A stretch of 64,000 bases of DNA from Actinocatenispora comari (GTDB taxonomy: Bacteria; Actinomycetota; Actinomycetes; Mycobacteriales; Micromonosporaceae): positions 50,480 to 114,479 of the forward strand of contig NZ_BOPO01000127.1 of assembly GCF_017312725.1 (NCBI RefSeq). Reading direction: 5' to 3'. Shown one piece after another: positions 1 to 7,527 of this stretch. A model generated the notes under the pieces. That model was not told where the DNA came from. It saw only the letters and a list, made by a program, of their open reading frames with translations, and made no database searches. Numbering within the stretch: position 1 is the stretch's first letter; every line of letters begins with the position of its first letter. The position numbers were made by a program, and so were the translations under genes.

Positions 1-373
1 TGAGGAACTCGAACAGGCGCCAGTCGACCGTGCCGGCGGCGCGGCCGAGCTGGGCGAGCCGGGCCAGCCGACCGCGGTCTCGAACCGGGATCGCGGTGCC
101 GGCCAGGTATGCCTCGTCGTCGCGGTCGTCGGCCGGGAACGAGTGCAGCGCGTAGCGCCCGTCACGCTCGAGGTCGTGCCGCTTCGGCGAGTCGATCAGG
201 AAGCAGAACAGCCCGTCATCGGTGATCACCGGGCTGACCGGATGGACCCGCGGCCCGCCGTCGCGGCGGACCGTGGCGAGGAAGCCGAAACCCTGCCCGA
301 ACTGGTGCACGAGGTCGCGGATGGCCTCGGCCAGCTCGGGTGCCGCATCGGCGAACTCTGCCCAGGTGACCAT
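1..373 (-). CDS. Pyridoxamine 5'-phosphate oxidase-fold (PPOX) family protein, 3' end cut by window
   Basis: About 124 residues are visible, starting [18 protein letters not shown]; the C-terminus lies outside the window. The stretch around residues 30-60 ([20 protein letters not shown], then [22 protein letters not shown]) is the split-barrel flavin-binding pattern of PPOX-type general-stress/F420- or FMN-binding proteins. The substrate cannot be told. The ATG is chosen because a TAGAAT -10 box lies 7 nt upstream with no Shine-Dalgarno sequence, the leaderless pattern seen repeatedly in this window. A perfect LexA-type palindrome sits directly upstream of that -10 box, so DNA-damage control is likely. 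The gene is divergent from the flavoenzyme gene that starts at 656. Family assignment is good; function is unknown. Confidence 0.75.
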   Translation of the reverse strand, partial: MVTWAEFADAAPELAEAIRDLVHQFGQGFGFLATVRRDGGPRVHPVSPVITDDGLFCFLIDSPKRHDLERDGRYALHSFPADDRDDEAYLAGTAIPVRDRGRLARLAQLGRAAGTVDWRLFEFL

Positions 374-380
374 GGGTCTG

Positions 381-402
381 ATTCTATCGAACATATGTTC
401 GA
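381..402 (-). promoter_or_regulatory. LexA/SOS box abutting a leaderless -10 element
   Basis: Positions 387-402 read TCGAACATATGTTCGA, a perfect 16-bp palindrome matching the actinobacterial SOS box TCGAAC-N4-GTTCGA. Directly downstream on the minus strand, 381-386 reads TAGAAT as a -10 box, followed by 7 nt and the ATG of the PPOX gene. LexA bound here would cover the core promoter. No good -35 hexamer is visible. The match is seen directly; regulation by LexA is inferred. Confidence 0.7.
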
Positions 403-655
403 ACAACCACTGTTTTGGCACCCCCGATCGGACGATTCGAGCCGGCCCCGACGCCACACCCGGCGGGGACTCCGCACCGCGGCGAACCCGTGGCGGTCCA
501 CCGGCGCACACCGAACGGTGGAACGGCGGTACCGGGTGCGGGGTCGGCCGGCGGTTCGCCGGTGTGGAGATCGCCTGCCGGGCGGCGGTGTGGACGCTGA
601 GATGGCAGAGTCTCGCTGCGACGGGAGCGACGAGTGCGACGAGGAGGAGACCGCG

Positions 656-1819
656 ATGCCCGCATTCGGCGACTACCAGAACGAGCTCTACTTCCAGGCG
701 CTGTTCGGCACTCTGCCGGACCTGCCGATGGCGTACGCCGAGCTGGCCGCTCGGGCCGAGCAGGCGCTGCCGTCGTCGGTCTGGTCGTACGTGGCGGGCG
801 GCGCGGGTGACGAGCACACCCAGCGGGCGAACGTCGCCGCGTTCGAGCGGTGGGGGCTGGTGCCGCGGATGTTCGTCGGCGCCGCGCAGCGCGATCTGTC
901 GGTACGGCTGTTCGACCTGGAACTGCCGGCGCCGGTGTTCCTGGCCCCGATCGGCGTGCTCGGGCTGTGCAGCCAGGACGGGCACGGTGACCTGGCGGCG
1001 GCGCGGGCCGCGGCGCAGACCGGCGTACCGATGGTCGCGTCGACGTTGAGCGAGGACCCGCTGGAGGACGTGGCCGGCGCGTTGGACGCGACGCCGGGGC
1101 TGTTCCAGCTGTACACGCCGACCGACCGGGAGCTCGCCGCGAGCCTGGTGGGCCGGGCCGAGGCCGCCGGGTACCAGGGGATCGTGGTCACGCTGGACAC
1201 CTGGGTCACCGGCTGGCGGCCGCGCGATCTCGCGACCGGCAACTTCCCGCAGCTGCGCGGGAAGTGCCTGGCCAACTACACGTCCGACCCGGTGTTCCGG
1301 CGGCTGCTCGGGCAACCGCCGGAGCAGGACCCGCGGGCCACCGTGCTGAAGTGGGTGCAGCTTTTCGGTAACCCGCTGACCTGGGACGACCTGCCGTGGC
1401 TGCGGTCGCTGACCACGTTGCCGCTGGTCGTGAAGGGCATCTGCCACCCGGACGACGCGCGCCGCGCCCTGGACGGCGGCGCCGACGCCATCTACTGCTC
1501 CAACCACGGTGGGCGGCAGGCGAACGGCGGGCTGCCGACCCTGGACGTACTGCCGGAGATCGTCGCGGCGAGCGACGGCAAACCGGTGCTGTTCGACTCG
1601 GGCATCAGGTCGGGCGCGGACATCGCGAAGGCGCTCGCGTTCGGCGCCACCGCGGTCGGCGTCGGCCGGCCCTACGCGTACGGGCTGGCGTTGCGCGGCA
1701 CCGCCGGCGCGGTGCACGTGCTGCGCTCGCTGCTCGCCGAGCTGGACCTGATCATGGCGGTCGACGGCTACCCGACCCTCGCCGACCTCACCCCCGACGC
1801 CCTCCGCCGCACCGGCTGA
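656..1819 (+). CDS. FMN-dependent alpha-hydroxy acid oxidoreductase, lactate 2-monooxygenase-like
   Basis: A 387-residue TIM-barrel flavoprotein of the FMN-dependent alpha-hydroxy-acid dehydrogenase family. The FMN/substrate signature CSNHGGRQ at about residues 280-287 carries the catalytic His and the substrate-carboxylate Arg. [14 protein letters not shown] (about 125), QLYTP (about 154) and the extended loop [14 protein letters not shown] (about 180) resemble lactate 2-monooxygenase, which turns L-lactate plus O2 into acetate, CO2 and water, rather than quinone-linked LldD. Length matches the family. The ATG at 656 follows a strong GAGGAGGA ribosome site at 641-648; the longer in-frame extension upstream has no support. 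The 282-bp gap to the PPOX gene holds only that gene's promoter. Oxidase against dehydrogenase cannot be settled from sequence. Confidence 0.85.
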   Translation: MPAFGDYQNELYFQALFGTLPDLPMAYAELAARAEQALPSSVWSYVAGGAGDEHTQRANVAAFERWGLVPRMFVGAAQRDLSVRLFDLELPAPVFLAPIGVLGLCSQDGHGDLAAARAAAQTGVPMVASTLSEDPLEDVAGALDATPGLFQLYTPTDRELAASLVGRAEAAGYQGIVVTLDTWVTGWRPRDLATGNFPQLRGKCLANYTSDPVFRRLLGQPPEQDPRATVLKWVQLFGNPLTWDDLPWLRSLTTLPLVVKGICHPDDARRALDGGADAIYCSNHGGRQANGGLPTLDVLPEIVAASDGKPVLFDSGIRSGADIAKALAFGATAVGVGRPYAYGLALRGTAGAVHVLRSLLAELDLIMAVDGYPTLADLTPDALRRTG

Positions 1820-1840
1820 CGCGGCCGCTGGCGCCCGCCG

Positions 1841-2233
1841 CTACTCGATCTCCTTGTGTACCGCCTCGATGTTGTTGCCGTCGGGGTCGCTGACGAACGC
1901 GCAGTAGGCGCGGTACTCGGGCCAGAAGCGCGGGGCGTGCCGGGAGGTACCGCCGGCCGACACCGCGACGGCATGGAAGGTGTCGACCGCGTCCCGGTCG
2001 TCCGCGGCGAACGCGAGGTGCATCCCGCGGGTGGCGTCCCGCGCCCTCTCCGCGGTCTCCAGCGACAGCGACGGCGTGTCCCGCTCCGGATGCCAGTACT
2101 CGGCCACCGTCTCGGTCCGGTACCCGGCGACGATGCCGAGCGTCTCCAGCGCGGCGGTGTAGAACCGCTCGCTCGCCTCGAAGTCCGACGCGAACACGCC
2201 CAGGTGATGAATGAAGGACGTCGATGCTTCCAT
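1841..2233 (-). CDS. VOC (glyoxalase/dioxygenase superfamily) protein
   Basis: A 130-residue single-module vicinal-oxygen-chelate protein. It starts MEASTSFIHHLGVFASDFEA and ends with the typical VSDPDGNNIEAVHKE metal-ligand strand. The His near residue 10 and the Glu in NNIEAV fit two of the usual metal ligands, so a homodimer with shared sites is expected. Substrate is unknown; relatives include glyoxalase I-like and antibiotic-resistance proteins. A TAGGCT box (2242-2247) lies 8 nt upstream of the ATG and there is no Shine-Dalgarno sequence, suggesting a leaderless or nearly leaderless mRNA. The gene ends 21 bp from the convergent flavoenzyme gene. Confidence 0.8.
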   Translation of the reverse strand: MEASTSFIHHLGVFASDFEASERFYTAALETLGIVAGYRTETVAEYWHPERDTPSLSLETAERARDATRGMHLAFAADDRDAVDTFHAVAVSAGGTSRHAPRFWPEYRAYCAFVSDPDGNNIEAVHKEIE

Positions 2234-2684
2234 GGCGGCGCAGCCTACCGAAGCGCTCCGACACCCACCGATGATCGCGTCCGCGACCACGCCCCGCCGG
2301 TCACCACAAGACGCCCGCAACGCCATGACGCGCCCACCGCCACGCGCCGCCCCGCCGGGCACAAGCGCCCCACCGCGGCACAAGCGCCCCGCCGCGGTGC
2401 AAGGAACCGCCGGGCACAAGGAACCCGTCGGCACAAGGAACCGCCGGGCACCGGGAGCTTGCCGGGCGCAGCGAGCCCGCCAGGCACAGCGAGCCTGCCG
2501 GGCGCAGTGAGTACGCCGGGCACGGGGAGCCCGCGGGGCACAGCGAGCCGGGCACAGCGAGCCCGCACCCGCGACGCCGCTGCCGACGACCCGGCCAGCA
2601 CGAGGTGCCCGGCACGACGAGGTGCCCGGCACGACGAGGTTCCGCCACCGCGAGGTCCGCCACGGGACGATCGGGCCGCCACTG
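2234..2684. repeat. Gene-free stretch with a degenerate ~18-bp tandem repeat array
   Basis: Between the VOC gene and the MFS gene I see no credible gene. About 2340-2650 is filled with imperfect copies of a unit close to GCCGGGCACAGCGAGCC. Units are mostly 18 bp (range about 15-21), some 13-16 copies. Copies drift from GGCACAAGC forms at the left, through GGGCGCAGCGAGCC, to CACGAGGTGCCCGGC forms at the right. Long open frames here are by-products of the low-complexity GC-rich repeats. Confidence 0.65.
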
Positions 2685-3959
2685 CTACCCGGTCGTACCG
2701 GCGGGGTGCAGTTCGGCCCGGCGGAGGGCGCGGGCGGCGAGGCCGACGGCGGCGGCGACCAGGCAGATCGCGGCGCAGCCGGTGAAGAACACGGCCGGTC
2801 CCCACGCGGCGACGGTGAGGCCGACCGCGGGGAACAGGATCGGCGCGAGCCCCAGCGTGCCGAGCGTGGTGACGGCGATGATCCGGCCGAGGTGGCCGGG
2901 GTCCGCCTCGGTCTGCACCAGCGCGCTGGTCAGGGTGCTGGTGACGCCGCTGGTCAACCCCATCGACCCGCCCAGCAGTACGGCCAGCGGCAGGCTCGGC
3001 GCGAACCCGATCCCGGCCGTACCGGCGGCGGTGGCGAGCAGTGCGCCGGTGGCGACGAGCCCGGCCCGCGGGATCCGGCTGCGCGCCGCGACCAGCAGCG
3101 CGGCCGCGGCGCCGCCGACGCTGAAGGCGCTGGCGATCCAGCCCATCCCGGCGGCGCCCCAGCCGCGCTCGTCGGCGAGCAGCACCAGGCCGAGCGCGAC
3201 CGGGCCGCTGAAGCACATCTCGCTCAGGCCGACGACCACGACGAGCGGCGCCAGTACCCGGTGGCCGCGCAGGTAGCGCAGGCCCTCACCGAGCCCGCGC
3301 CAGGCCGGTACCCGGGTGGCGGCCGGGGCCGGGGTGGTGCGCACCGCCAGCAGCAAGACCAGGGAGATCGCGAACAGCGCGCTGGCCGTGCCGAAGGCCG
3401 CCGGTGCGTCGCCCGCGGCGAGGACGACGCCGGCCAGCGCCGGGCCGACCGCGTTGCTGAGCCGGATGGACAGCCCGCGCAGGCCCTGCAGCCGGGCGAG
3501 CTGACCGGTCGTGGTGATGCGTGGCGGGAGAGCGCCGACGGCCGGCATGAACAGCGCGTCGACCACGCCGAAGACGATCGCGGCGGCGATCAGCAGGCCG
3601 ATCCCGGGCGAGGTCAGCAGGATGGTCGCGGCGACCGCGCCGATCACCAGGCAGCGGGTGGTGTCGCTGGCGACCGCGATCCGGCGCGGGCCGAACCGGT
3701 CGGCGACCACGCCACCGGCGAGCATGAGTACGGCTCGGGGCACCGCACCGCACGCCACCACCAGCCCGACGTACGAGGGGCCGGCGATGCGGGTGGCCGC
3801 CCAGGACAGCGCGAGGAAGTAGACCACGTCCCCGGTCACCGACGCGGTGTACGCGGTGAGCCAGCGCAGCACGTTCGGGTCGCGGTGCGCCGGCCGGGCG
3901 ACCGCCGTCCCGGGAGCTCCGCCGCGGTGGGACTGCTGACGCGCCGCGGCCCCGCTCAT
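2685..3959 (-). CDS. MFS transporter, EntS/MFS_3-like exporter
   Basis: A 424-residue integral membrane protein with about 12 hydrophobic segments. A motif-A-like loop DRFGPRRIAVASD sits at about residue 80, between TM2 and TM3. The composition and spacing resemble the MFS_3 (enterobactin exporter/tetracycline-type) drug or metabolite exporters. The start overlaps the stop of the upstream ArsR-type regulator by 4 bp (ATGA), so the two are translationally coupled and probably one autoregulated unit. Substrate is unknown. Confidence 0.85.
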   Translation of the reverse strand: MSGAAARQQSHRGGAPGTAVARPAHRDPNVLRWLTAYTASVTGDVVYFLALSWAATRIAGPSYVGLVVACGAVPRAVLMLAGGVVADRFGPRRIAVASDTTRCLVIGAVAATILLTSPGIGLLIAAAIVFGVVDALFMPAVGALPPRITTTGQLARLQGLRGLSIRLSNAVGPALAGVVLAAGDAPAAFGTASALFAISLVLLLAVRTTPAPAATRVPAWRGLGEGLRYLRGHRVLAPLVVVVGLSEMCFSGPVALGLVLLADERGWGAAGMGWIASAFSVGGAAAALLVAARSRIPRAGLVATGALLATAAGTAGIGFAPSLPLAVLLGGSMGLTSGVTSTLTSALVQTEADPGHLGRIIAVTTLGTLGLAPILFPAVGLTVAAWGPAVFFTGCAAICLVAAAVGLAARALRRAELHPAGTTG

Positions 3960-4534
3960 GCCGGGTCCGCGTCGAGGGGCACGGTGCCCGGCACCGGGAA
4001 CGCCTGGACCTGCACCGACACCGGCGCGCCGCCCTCGGTGGCGGGCTCGTCCCGGTACCGGCGGATCACGTCGAACAGCTCGGCGCGCAGCCGGGCCACC
4101 TCGGCCGGGGTGAGCGTCAGGGTGAAGTCGCCGTACGTGCTGACGTCGGCCCACTCCCGGGGCAGCAGCGGGACCTCCTGCGCGGCCCGGCGCAGCTGCT
4201 CGATCCGGGCCAGCACGAGCGCGTGGGTGTACGAGCGTCCCGCCGCGCGCTGGTCCGCCGGCCCGGCCGACGGGTCGTGGATCGACTGCCGGTGCGCCGC
4301 CTTCCACCAGCGGTCTCGCCCGCTGCCGAGCTCCTCGTCCTCGATGATCAGTCCGCCGGCGGCGAGCCGGCGGAGGTGGTAGCTGGCCGCGCCCGGGTTG
4401 ATGCCCAGCTCGGCGGCGATGCGGGTGGCGGTGGCCGGGCCGCCGTCGCGGAGCAGGTTGAGCACGGTCAGCCGGATCGGGTGGGCCAGCACCCGCAGGG
4501 TGGCGGTGTCGAGGCGGATGTCCTGCTCGTCCAT
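3956..4534 (-). CDS. ArsR-type winged-helix transcriptional regulator
   Basis: A 192-residue protein. An N-terminal winged HTH (about residues 8-85: [20 protein letters not shown], then [20 protein letters not shown]) belongs to the ArsR/HTH_20 class. It is followed by about 100 residues of unassigned C-terminal region with no metal-binding Cys cluster, so it probably senses a small molecule. The ATG at 4534 is preferred; a GTG at 4549 would give five more residues but lies inside the candidate operator. It overlaps the exporter gene by 4 bp and is divergent from dcd. The likely role is repression of itself and the exporter. Confidence 0.8.
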   Translation of the reverse strand: MDEQDIRLDTATLRVLAHPIRLTVLNLLRDGGPATATRIAAELGINPGAASYHLRRLAAGGLIIEDEELGSGRDRWWKAAHRQSIHDPSAGPADQRAAGRSYTHALVLARIEQLRRAAQEVPLLPREWADVSTYGDFTLTLTPAEVARLRAELFDVIRRYRDEPATEGGAPVSVQVQAFPVPGTVPLDADPA

Positions 4535-4548
4535 GGCCCGACGGTACA

Positions 4549-4582
4549 CCTACAACAGTTGTTTCAAAACATCTGTTGTAGG
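4549..4582. promoter_or_regulatory. Inverted repeat, candidate operator between regulator/exporter and dcd
   Basis: CCTACAACAG (4549-4558) and CTGTTGTAGG (4573-4582) form a perfect 10-bp inverted repeat with a 14-bp AT-rich spacer. It lies just upstream of the ArsR-type gene and 50 bp before dcd. Position and symmetry fit autoregulation by that regulator; binding is inferred. Confidence 0.6.
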
Positions 4583-4631
4583 TTCCAGGGTGGGTTGGGC
4601 GTTGCCCGGGCACTGTCGGTACGCTGCGCGA

Positions 4632-5210
4632 ATGCTGCTGTCCGACCGGGATCTGGCCAAGGAGATCGACGGCGACCGGCTGCGCCTCGACCCGTACGAT
4701 CCGGCGCTGATCCAGCCGTCCAGCATCGACGTGCGACTGGACCGCTGGTTCCGGGTGTTCAACAACTCGCGGTACACGCACATCGACCCCGCCCGCCAGC
4801 AGGACGACCTGACCAGCCTGCGCGAGGTGCCGGACGGCGAGCCGTTCGTGCTGCACCCCAACGAGTTCGTACTCGCGTCCACGCTCGAGGTGGTCACGCT
4901 GCCGGACGACCTGGCCGGCCGGCTGGAGGGCAAGTCGAGCCTGGGCCGGTTGGGGCTGCTGACGCACTCCACCGCCGGGTTCATCGACCCGGGCTTCTCC
5001 GGCCACGTGACGCTGGAGCTGTCCAACGTGGCGAACCTGCCGATCATGCTCTGGCCGGGGATGAAGATCGGCCAGCTGTGCCTGTTCCGGCTCTCCTCGC
5101 CCGCCTCCGCGCCGTACGGTTCGGCCGTGTACGGGTCGCGCTACCAGGGCCAGCGCGGCCCGACGCCGAGCCGCTCCTGGCAGAACTGGCGCACCTGGCC
5201 CACCAGCTGA
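4632..5210 (+). CDS. dcd: dCTP deaminase
   Basis: A 192-residue trimeric nucleotide hydrolase of the dCTP deaminase/dUTPase superfamily. It converts dCTP to dUTP, or to dUMP directly if bifunctional as reported for the mycobacterial enzyme. Signatures are [10 protein letters not shown] at about residue 30, [11 protein letters not shown] at about 98-108 (phosphate-binding Ser/Arg), and [15 protein letters not shown] at about 117-131 with the catalytic Glu. Length matches actinobacterial Dcd. The ATG is preceded by TACGCT and 6 nt with no Shine-Dalgarno sequence, so the mRNA is probably leaderless. It supplies dUMP for thymidylate synthesis. Confidence 0.95.
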   Translation: MLLSDRDLAKEIDGDRLRLDPYDPALIQPSSIDVRLDRWFRVFNNSRYTHIDPARQQDDLTSLREVPDGEPFVLHPNEFVLASTLEVVTLPDDLAGRLEGKSSLGRLGLLTHSTAGFIDPGFSGHVTLELSNVANLPIMLWPGMKIGQLCLFRLSSPASAPYGSAVYGSRYQGQRGPTPSRSWQNWRTWPTS

Positions 5211-5523
5211 CCCTTCGACCCCCCAGCCCCAGCCCCAGCCCGAGCCCTGGCCATGACCCTGGCCATGACCCTGGCCATGACCCCGGCCTCGGCCTCGGGT
5301 GGCCGTGCCGCTTCCCACCGGCGCCGCGTGCGGGGCGATTTCCGCCGCTTCGGTAGGAGCTGCCGTCACCGGGCGGTGAAAAATTCTTCCCAAACTCCCC
5401 CCTTGGACCGGCGGGTGTTGACGTCGGCGCAAGGTCGGACAAGTGTGTCCACAAGCGGTTAGCGTCAGATCAACCGCCATACCCGAAACGACGGGTGACC
5501 ATCGCCGACGAGGAGATGAGGCT
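5211..5523 (+). promoter_or_regulatory. Intergenic region: short tandem repeat and presumed amidase promoter
   Basis: No gene is seen. Positions 5245-5280 hold three exact copies of the 12-mer CCCTGGCCATGA, preceded by a CCCCAG run. Further right, TTGACG (5418-5423), 17 nt and AAGTGT could be -35/-10 boxes for the amidase gene. The ribosome site AGGAG at 5511-5515 serves the GTG at 5524. I saw no c-di-AMP riboswitch signature, although such elements often precede wall hydrolases in actinomycetes. Confidence 0.4.
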
Positions 5524-7464
5524 GTGCGACGCATCGTTCGAGCCGCCGCGGTCGCCGCGGCCGGAGTGCTGGGCGCCGGGGCCATGGCCACCGGCGCCGG
5601 CGCGCAGGGCAGTACCGGTCCGGCGTCCGGGCCGGGCCAGCGCCAGGCCGAGTTCACCGCGGCGGCGAACCGCTCCGGCGTACCGGCCGACGTGCTGCTC
5701 GCCGTGTCCTACCAGGAGACGCGCTGGGAGGCGCACGCCGGCGCGCCGAGCACCTCGGGCGCGTACGGGCCGATGGCGCTCACCGACGTGGCCGCCGCGA
5801 CCCGCGGCGCGAAGGCCGCCGCGCCGGAGCACAACCAGCGCGGCGACGGCGTGCCCCGGCCGGCGGCGACCCCCGCGGGCGCCGGCGTGGACGGCGCCGC
5901 GCAGCACACCGCCCGTACCGCGGCGGCGCTGCTCGGCGTGGACCCGGCGACGGTGCGCGGCGACGAGGCGACGAACATCGACGCCGGCGCCGCGCTGCTC
6001 GCCCGCTACGCCCGCGACCTCGGCCACGGCAGCCTGCCGGGCAGCGTGGACGGCTGGTACGGCGCGGTCGCGAAGTACGCGCAGGCGTCCACCCAGCAGG
6101 GCGCGCAGAGCTTCGCCGACGCGGTGTACGGCACGATCGCGGCCGGCGCGCACGCCACCACCGCGGACGGCCAGCGGATCACCCTGACCGCCCGGAAGGT
6201 GACGCCGAAGCGGGCCGAGGCGGCGAGTCTGGGCCTGCCGAAGCCGGCGAGCAGCGAGCGGCCGGAGTGCCCGCGCGGGCTCGACTGCGACTTCGTCCCG
6301 GCCGCGTACCAGCTCGACGGCGACGGGTCGGACCCCGGCAACTACGGCAACTACGACCTCGCCGACCGGCCGAAGCAGGTGAAGATCGACACGATCGTCC
6401 TGCACGACACCGAGGAGACCTATTCCGACACGCTCGACACGTTCACCAACCCGGCGAGCTACGTGTCCGCGCACTACGTGGTGCGGTCCGGCGACGGGCA
6501 CGTGACGCAGATGGTGCCGACCAAGGACGTGGCCTGGCAGGCCGGCAACTGGTACATCAACTCGCACTCGATCGGCATCGAGCAGGAGGGGTTCGCGGTC
6601 GCGGGCGCCACCTGGTTCACCGAGCCGCTGTACCACTCGACCGCCCGGCTGGTGCGCTACCTCGCCGCGCGGTACGGGGTGCCGCTGGACCGGCAGCACA
6701 TCCTCGGCCACGACAACGTGCCGGGCATCAACGCCGCCGGCATCCCGGGCATGCACTGGGATCCGGGCCCGTTCTGGGACTGGAACCACTTCATGAACCT
6801 GGTCGGCCGGCCGACGATCCCGCTGCCGGGACGGCACGTCGTCACGATCAACCCGCGGTTCGCGGCGAACGAGCAGCAGGTGCGCGACTGCGAGCAGAAC
6901 ACGCCGGTGGCGAAGCAGGCCAGCTCGTTCGTCTGGCTGCGTACCGGGCCCAGCGACGACGCGCCGCTGTTCGACGACCCGGGGCTCGACCCGAAGCAGA
7001 CCGGCGGCACGGACTGCGCCGCCGACTGGGGTGACAAGGCCAGCGCCGGCCAGCAGTACGTGGTGGCCGGCCGCGACGGCAGGTGGATCGCGATCTGGTA
7101 CGACGGGGCGAAGGTCTGGTTCGACGGCACCCGCGCGGTCTCGCCGACCCGGGCTCTGGTGGTCCGGCCGAAGCCGGGCAAGGACAGCATCCCCACCTAC
7201 GGCGTCGCCTACCCGGAGAAGTCCGCCTACCCGGCCGAGATCCCGCCGGCGAGCGTCACCCCGCTCACCTACACCATCCACTCCGGACAGTCCTATGTGT
7301 ACGGAGGTCGGGCGGTCACCGACTACTACTACGCGAAGACGATCGACGACAGCATCCCGGGCGATCACACCGACGTGCACGGGCACGACCGGTACCTGCG
7401 CATCCAGCTGGGGCACCGGATCGCGTTCGTGAACGCCGACGACGTGGTCGTCGTCCCCGCCTGA
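5524..7464 (+). CDS. Secreted N-acetylmuramoyl-L-alanine amidase, first tandem copy
   Basis: A 646-residue exported protein. A signal peptide of about 28 residues (RRIVRAAAVAAAGVLG, ending near GAGAQG) is followed by a lytic-transglycosylase-like segment at about 35-90 (GVPADVLLAVSYQETRWEAH) in which the Glu of YQETRW is the expected catalytic type. A PGRP/amidase_2 domain at about 286-430 has zinc-ligand motifs IVLHDTE and MHWDPGP. A C-terminal SH3-like, Gly/Tyr-rich part follows. It should cleave the bond between muramic acid and the stem peptide. GTG at 5524 is chosen for its AGGAG site 8 nt upstream and because the signal peptide begins there. The next gene is a clear paralogue with the same domain order. 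Confidence 0.85.
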   Translation: MRRIVRAAAVAAAGVLGAGAMATGAGAQGSTGPASGPGQRQAEFTAAANRSGVPADVLLAVSYQETRWEAHAGAPSTSGAYGPMALTDVAAATRGAKAAAPEHNQRGDGVPRPAATPAGAGVDGAAQHTARTAAALLGVDPATVRGDEATNIDAGAALLARYARDLGHGSLPGSVDGWYGAVAKYAQASTQQGAQSFADAVYGTIAAGAHATTADGQRITLTARKVTPKRAEAASLGLPKPASSERPECPRGLDCDFVPAAYQLDGDGSDPGNYGNYDLADRPKQVKIDTIVLHDTEETYSDTLDTFTNPASYVSAHYVVRSGDGHVTQMVPTKDVAWQAGNWYINSHSIGIEQEGFAVAGATWFTEPLYHSTARLVRYLAARYGVPLDRQHILGHDNVPGINAAGIPGMHWDPGPFWDWNHFMNLVGRPTIPLPGRHVVTINPRFAANEQQVRDCEQNTPVAKQASSFVWLRTGPSDDAPLFDDPGLDPKQTGGTDCAADWGDKASAGQQYVVAGRDGRWIAIWYDGAKVWFDGTRAVSPTRALVVRPKPGKDSIPTYGVAYPEKSAYPAEIPPASVTPLTYTIHSGQSYVYGGRAVTDYYYAKTIDDSIPGDHTDVHGHDRYLRIQLGHRIAFVNADDVVVVPA

Positions 7465-7476
7465 TTTCGGCCGTCC

Positions 7477-7504
7477 GTCCCGGGGTGCCCAGCCACCCCG
7501 GGAC
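7477..7504 (+). terminator. Hairpin between the tandem amidase genes
   Basis: GTCCCGGGGTG (7477-7487) and CACCCCGGGAC (7494-7504) make a perfect 11-bp stem with a 6-nt loop, just after the first amidase stop. No T-run follows, so it may be a partial terminator or an mRNA-stability hairpin between the paralogues. Confidence 0.5.
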
Positions 7505-7527
7505 GAACCCTGTGAGGGAGGAACCCG

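Noticed and set aside
2622..4382. 586-codon plus-strand frame over the MFS and ArsR genes
   Set aside because: Antisense, Arg/Gly/Ala/Gln-rich shadow of two real genes.
5330..5523. c-di-AMP (ydaO-type) riboswitch before the amidase
   Set aside because: Expected on biological grounds, but I could not find the conserved core sequences or pairing.
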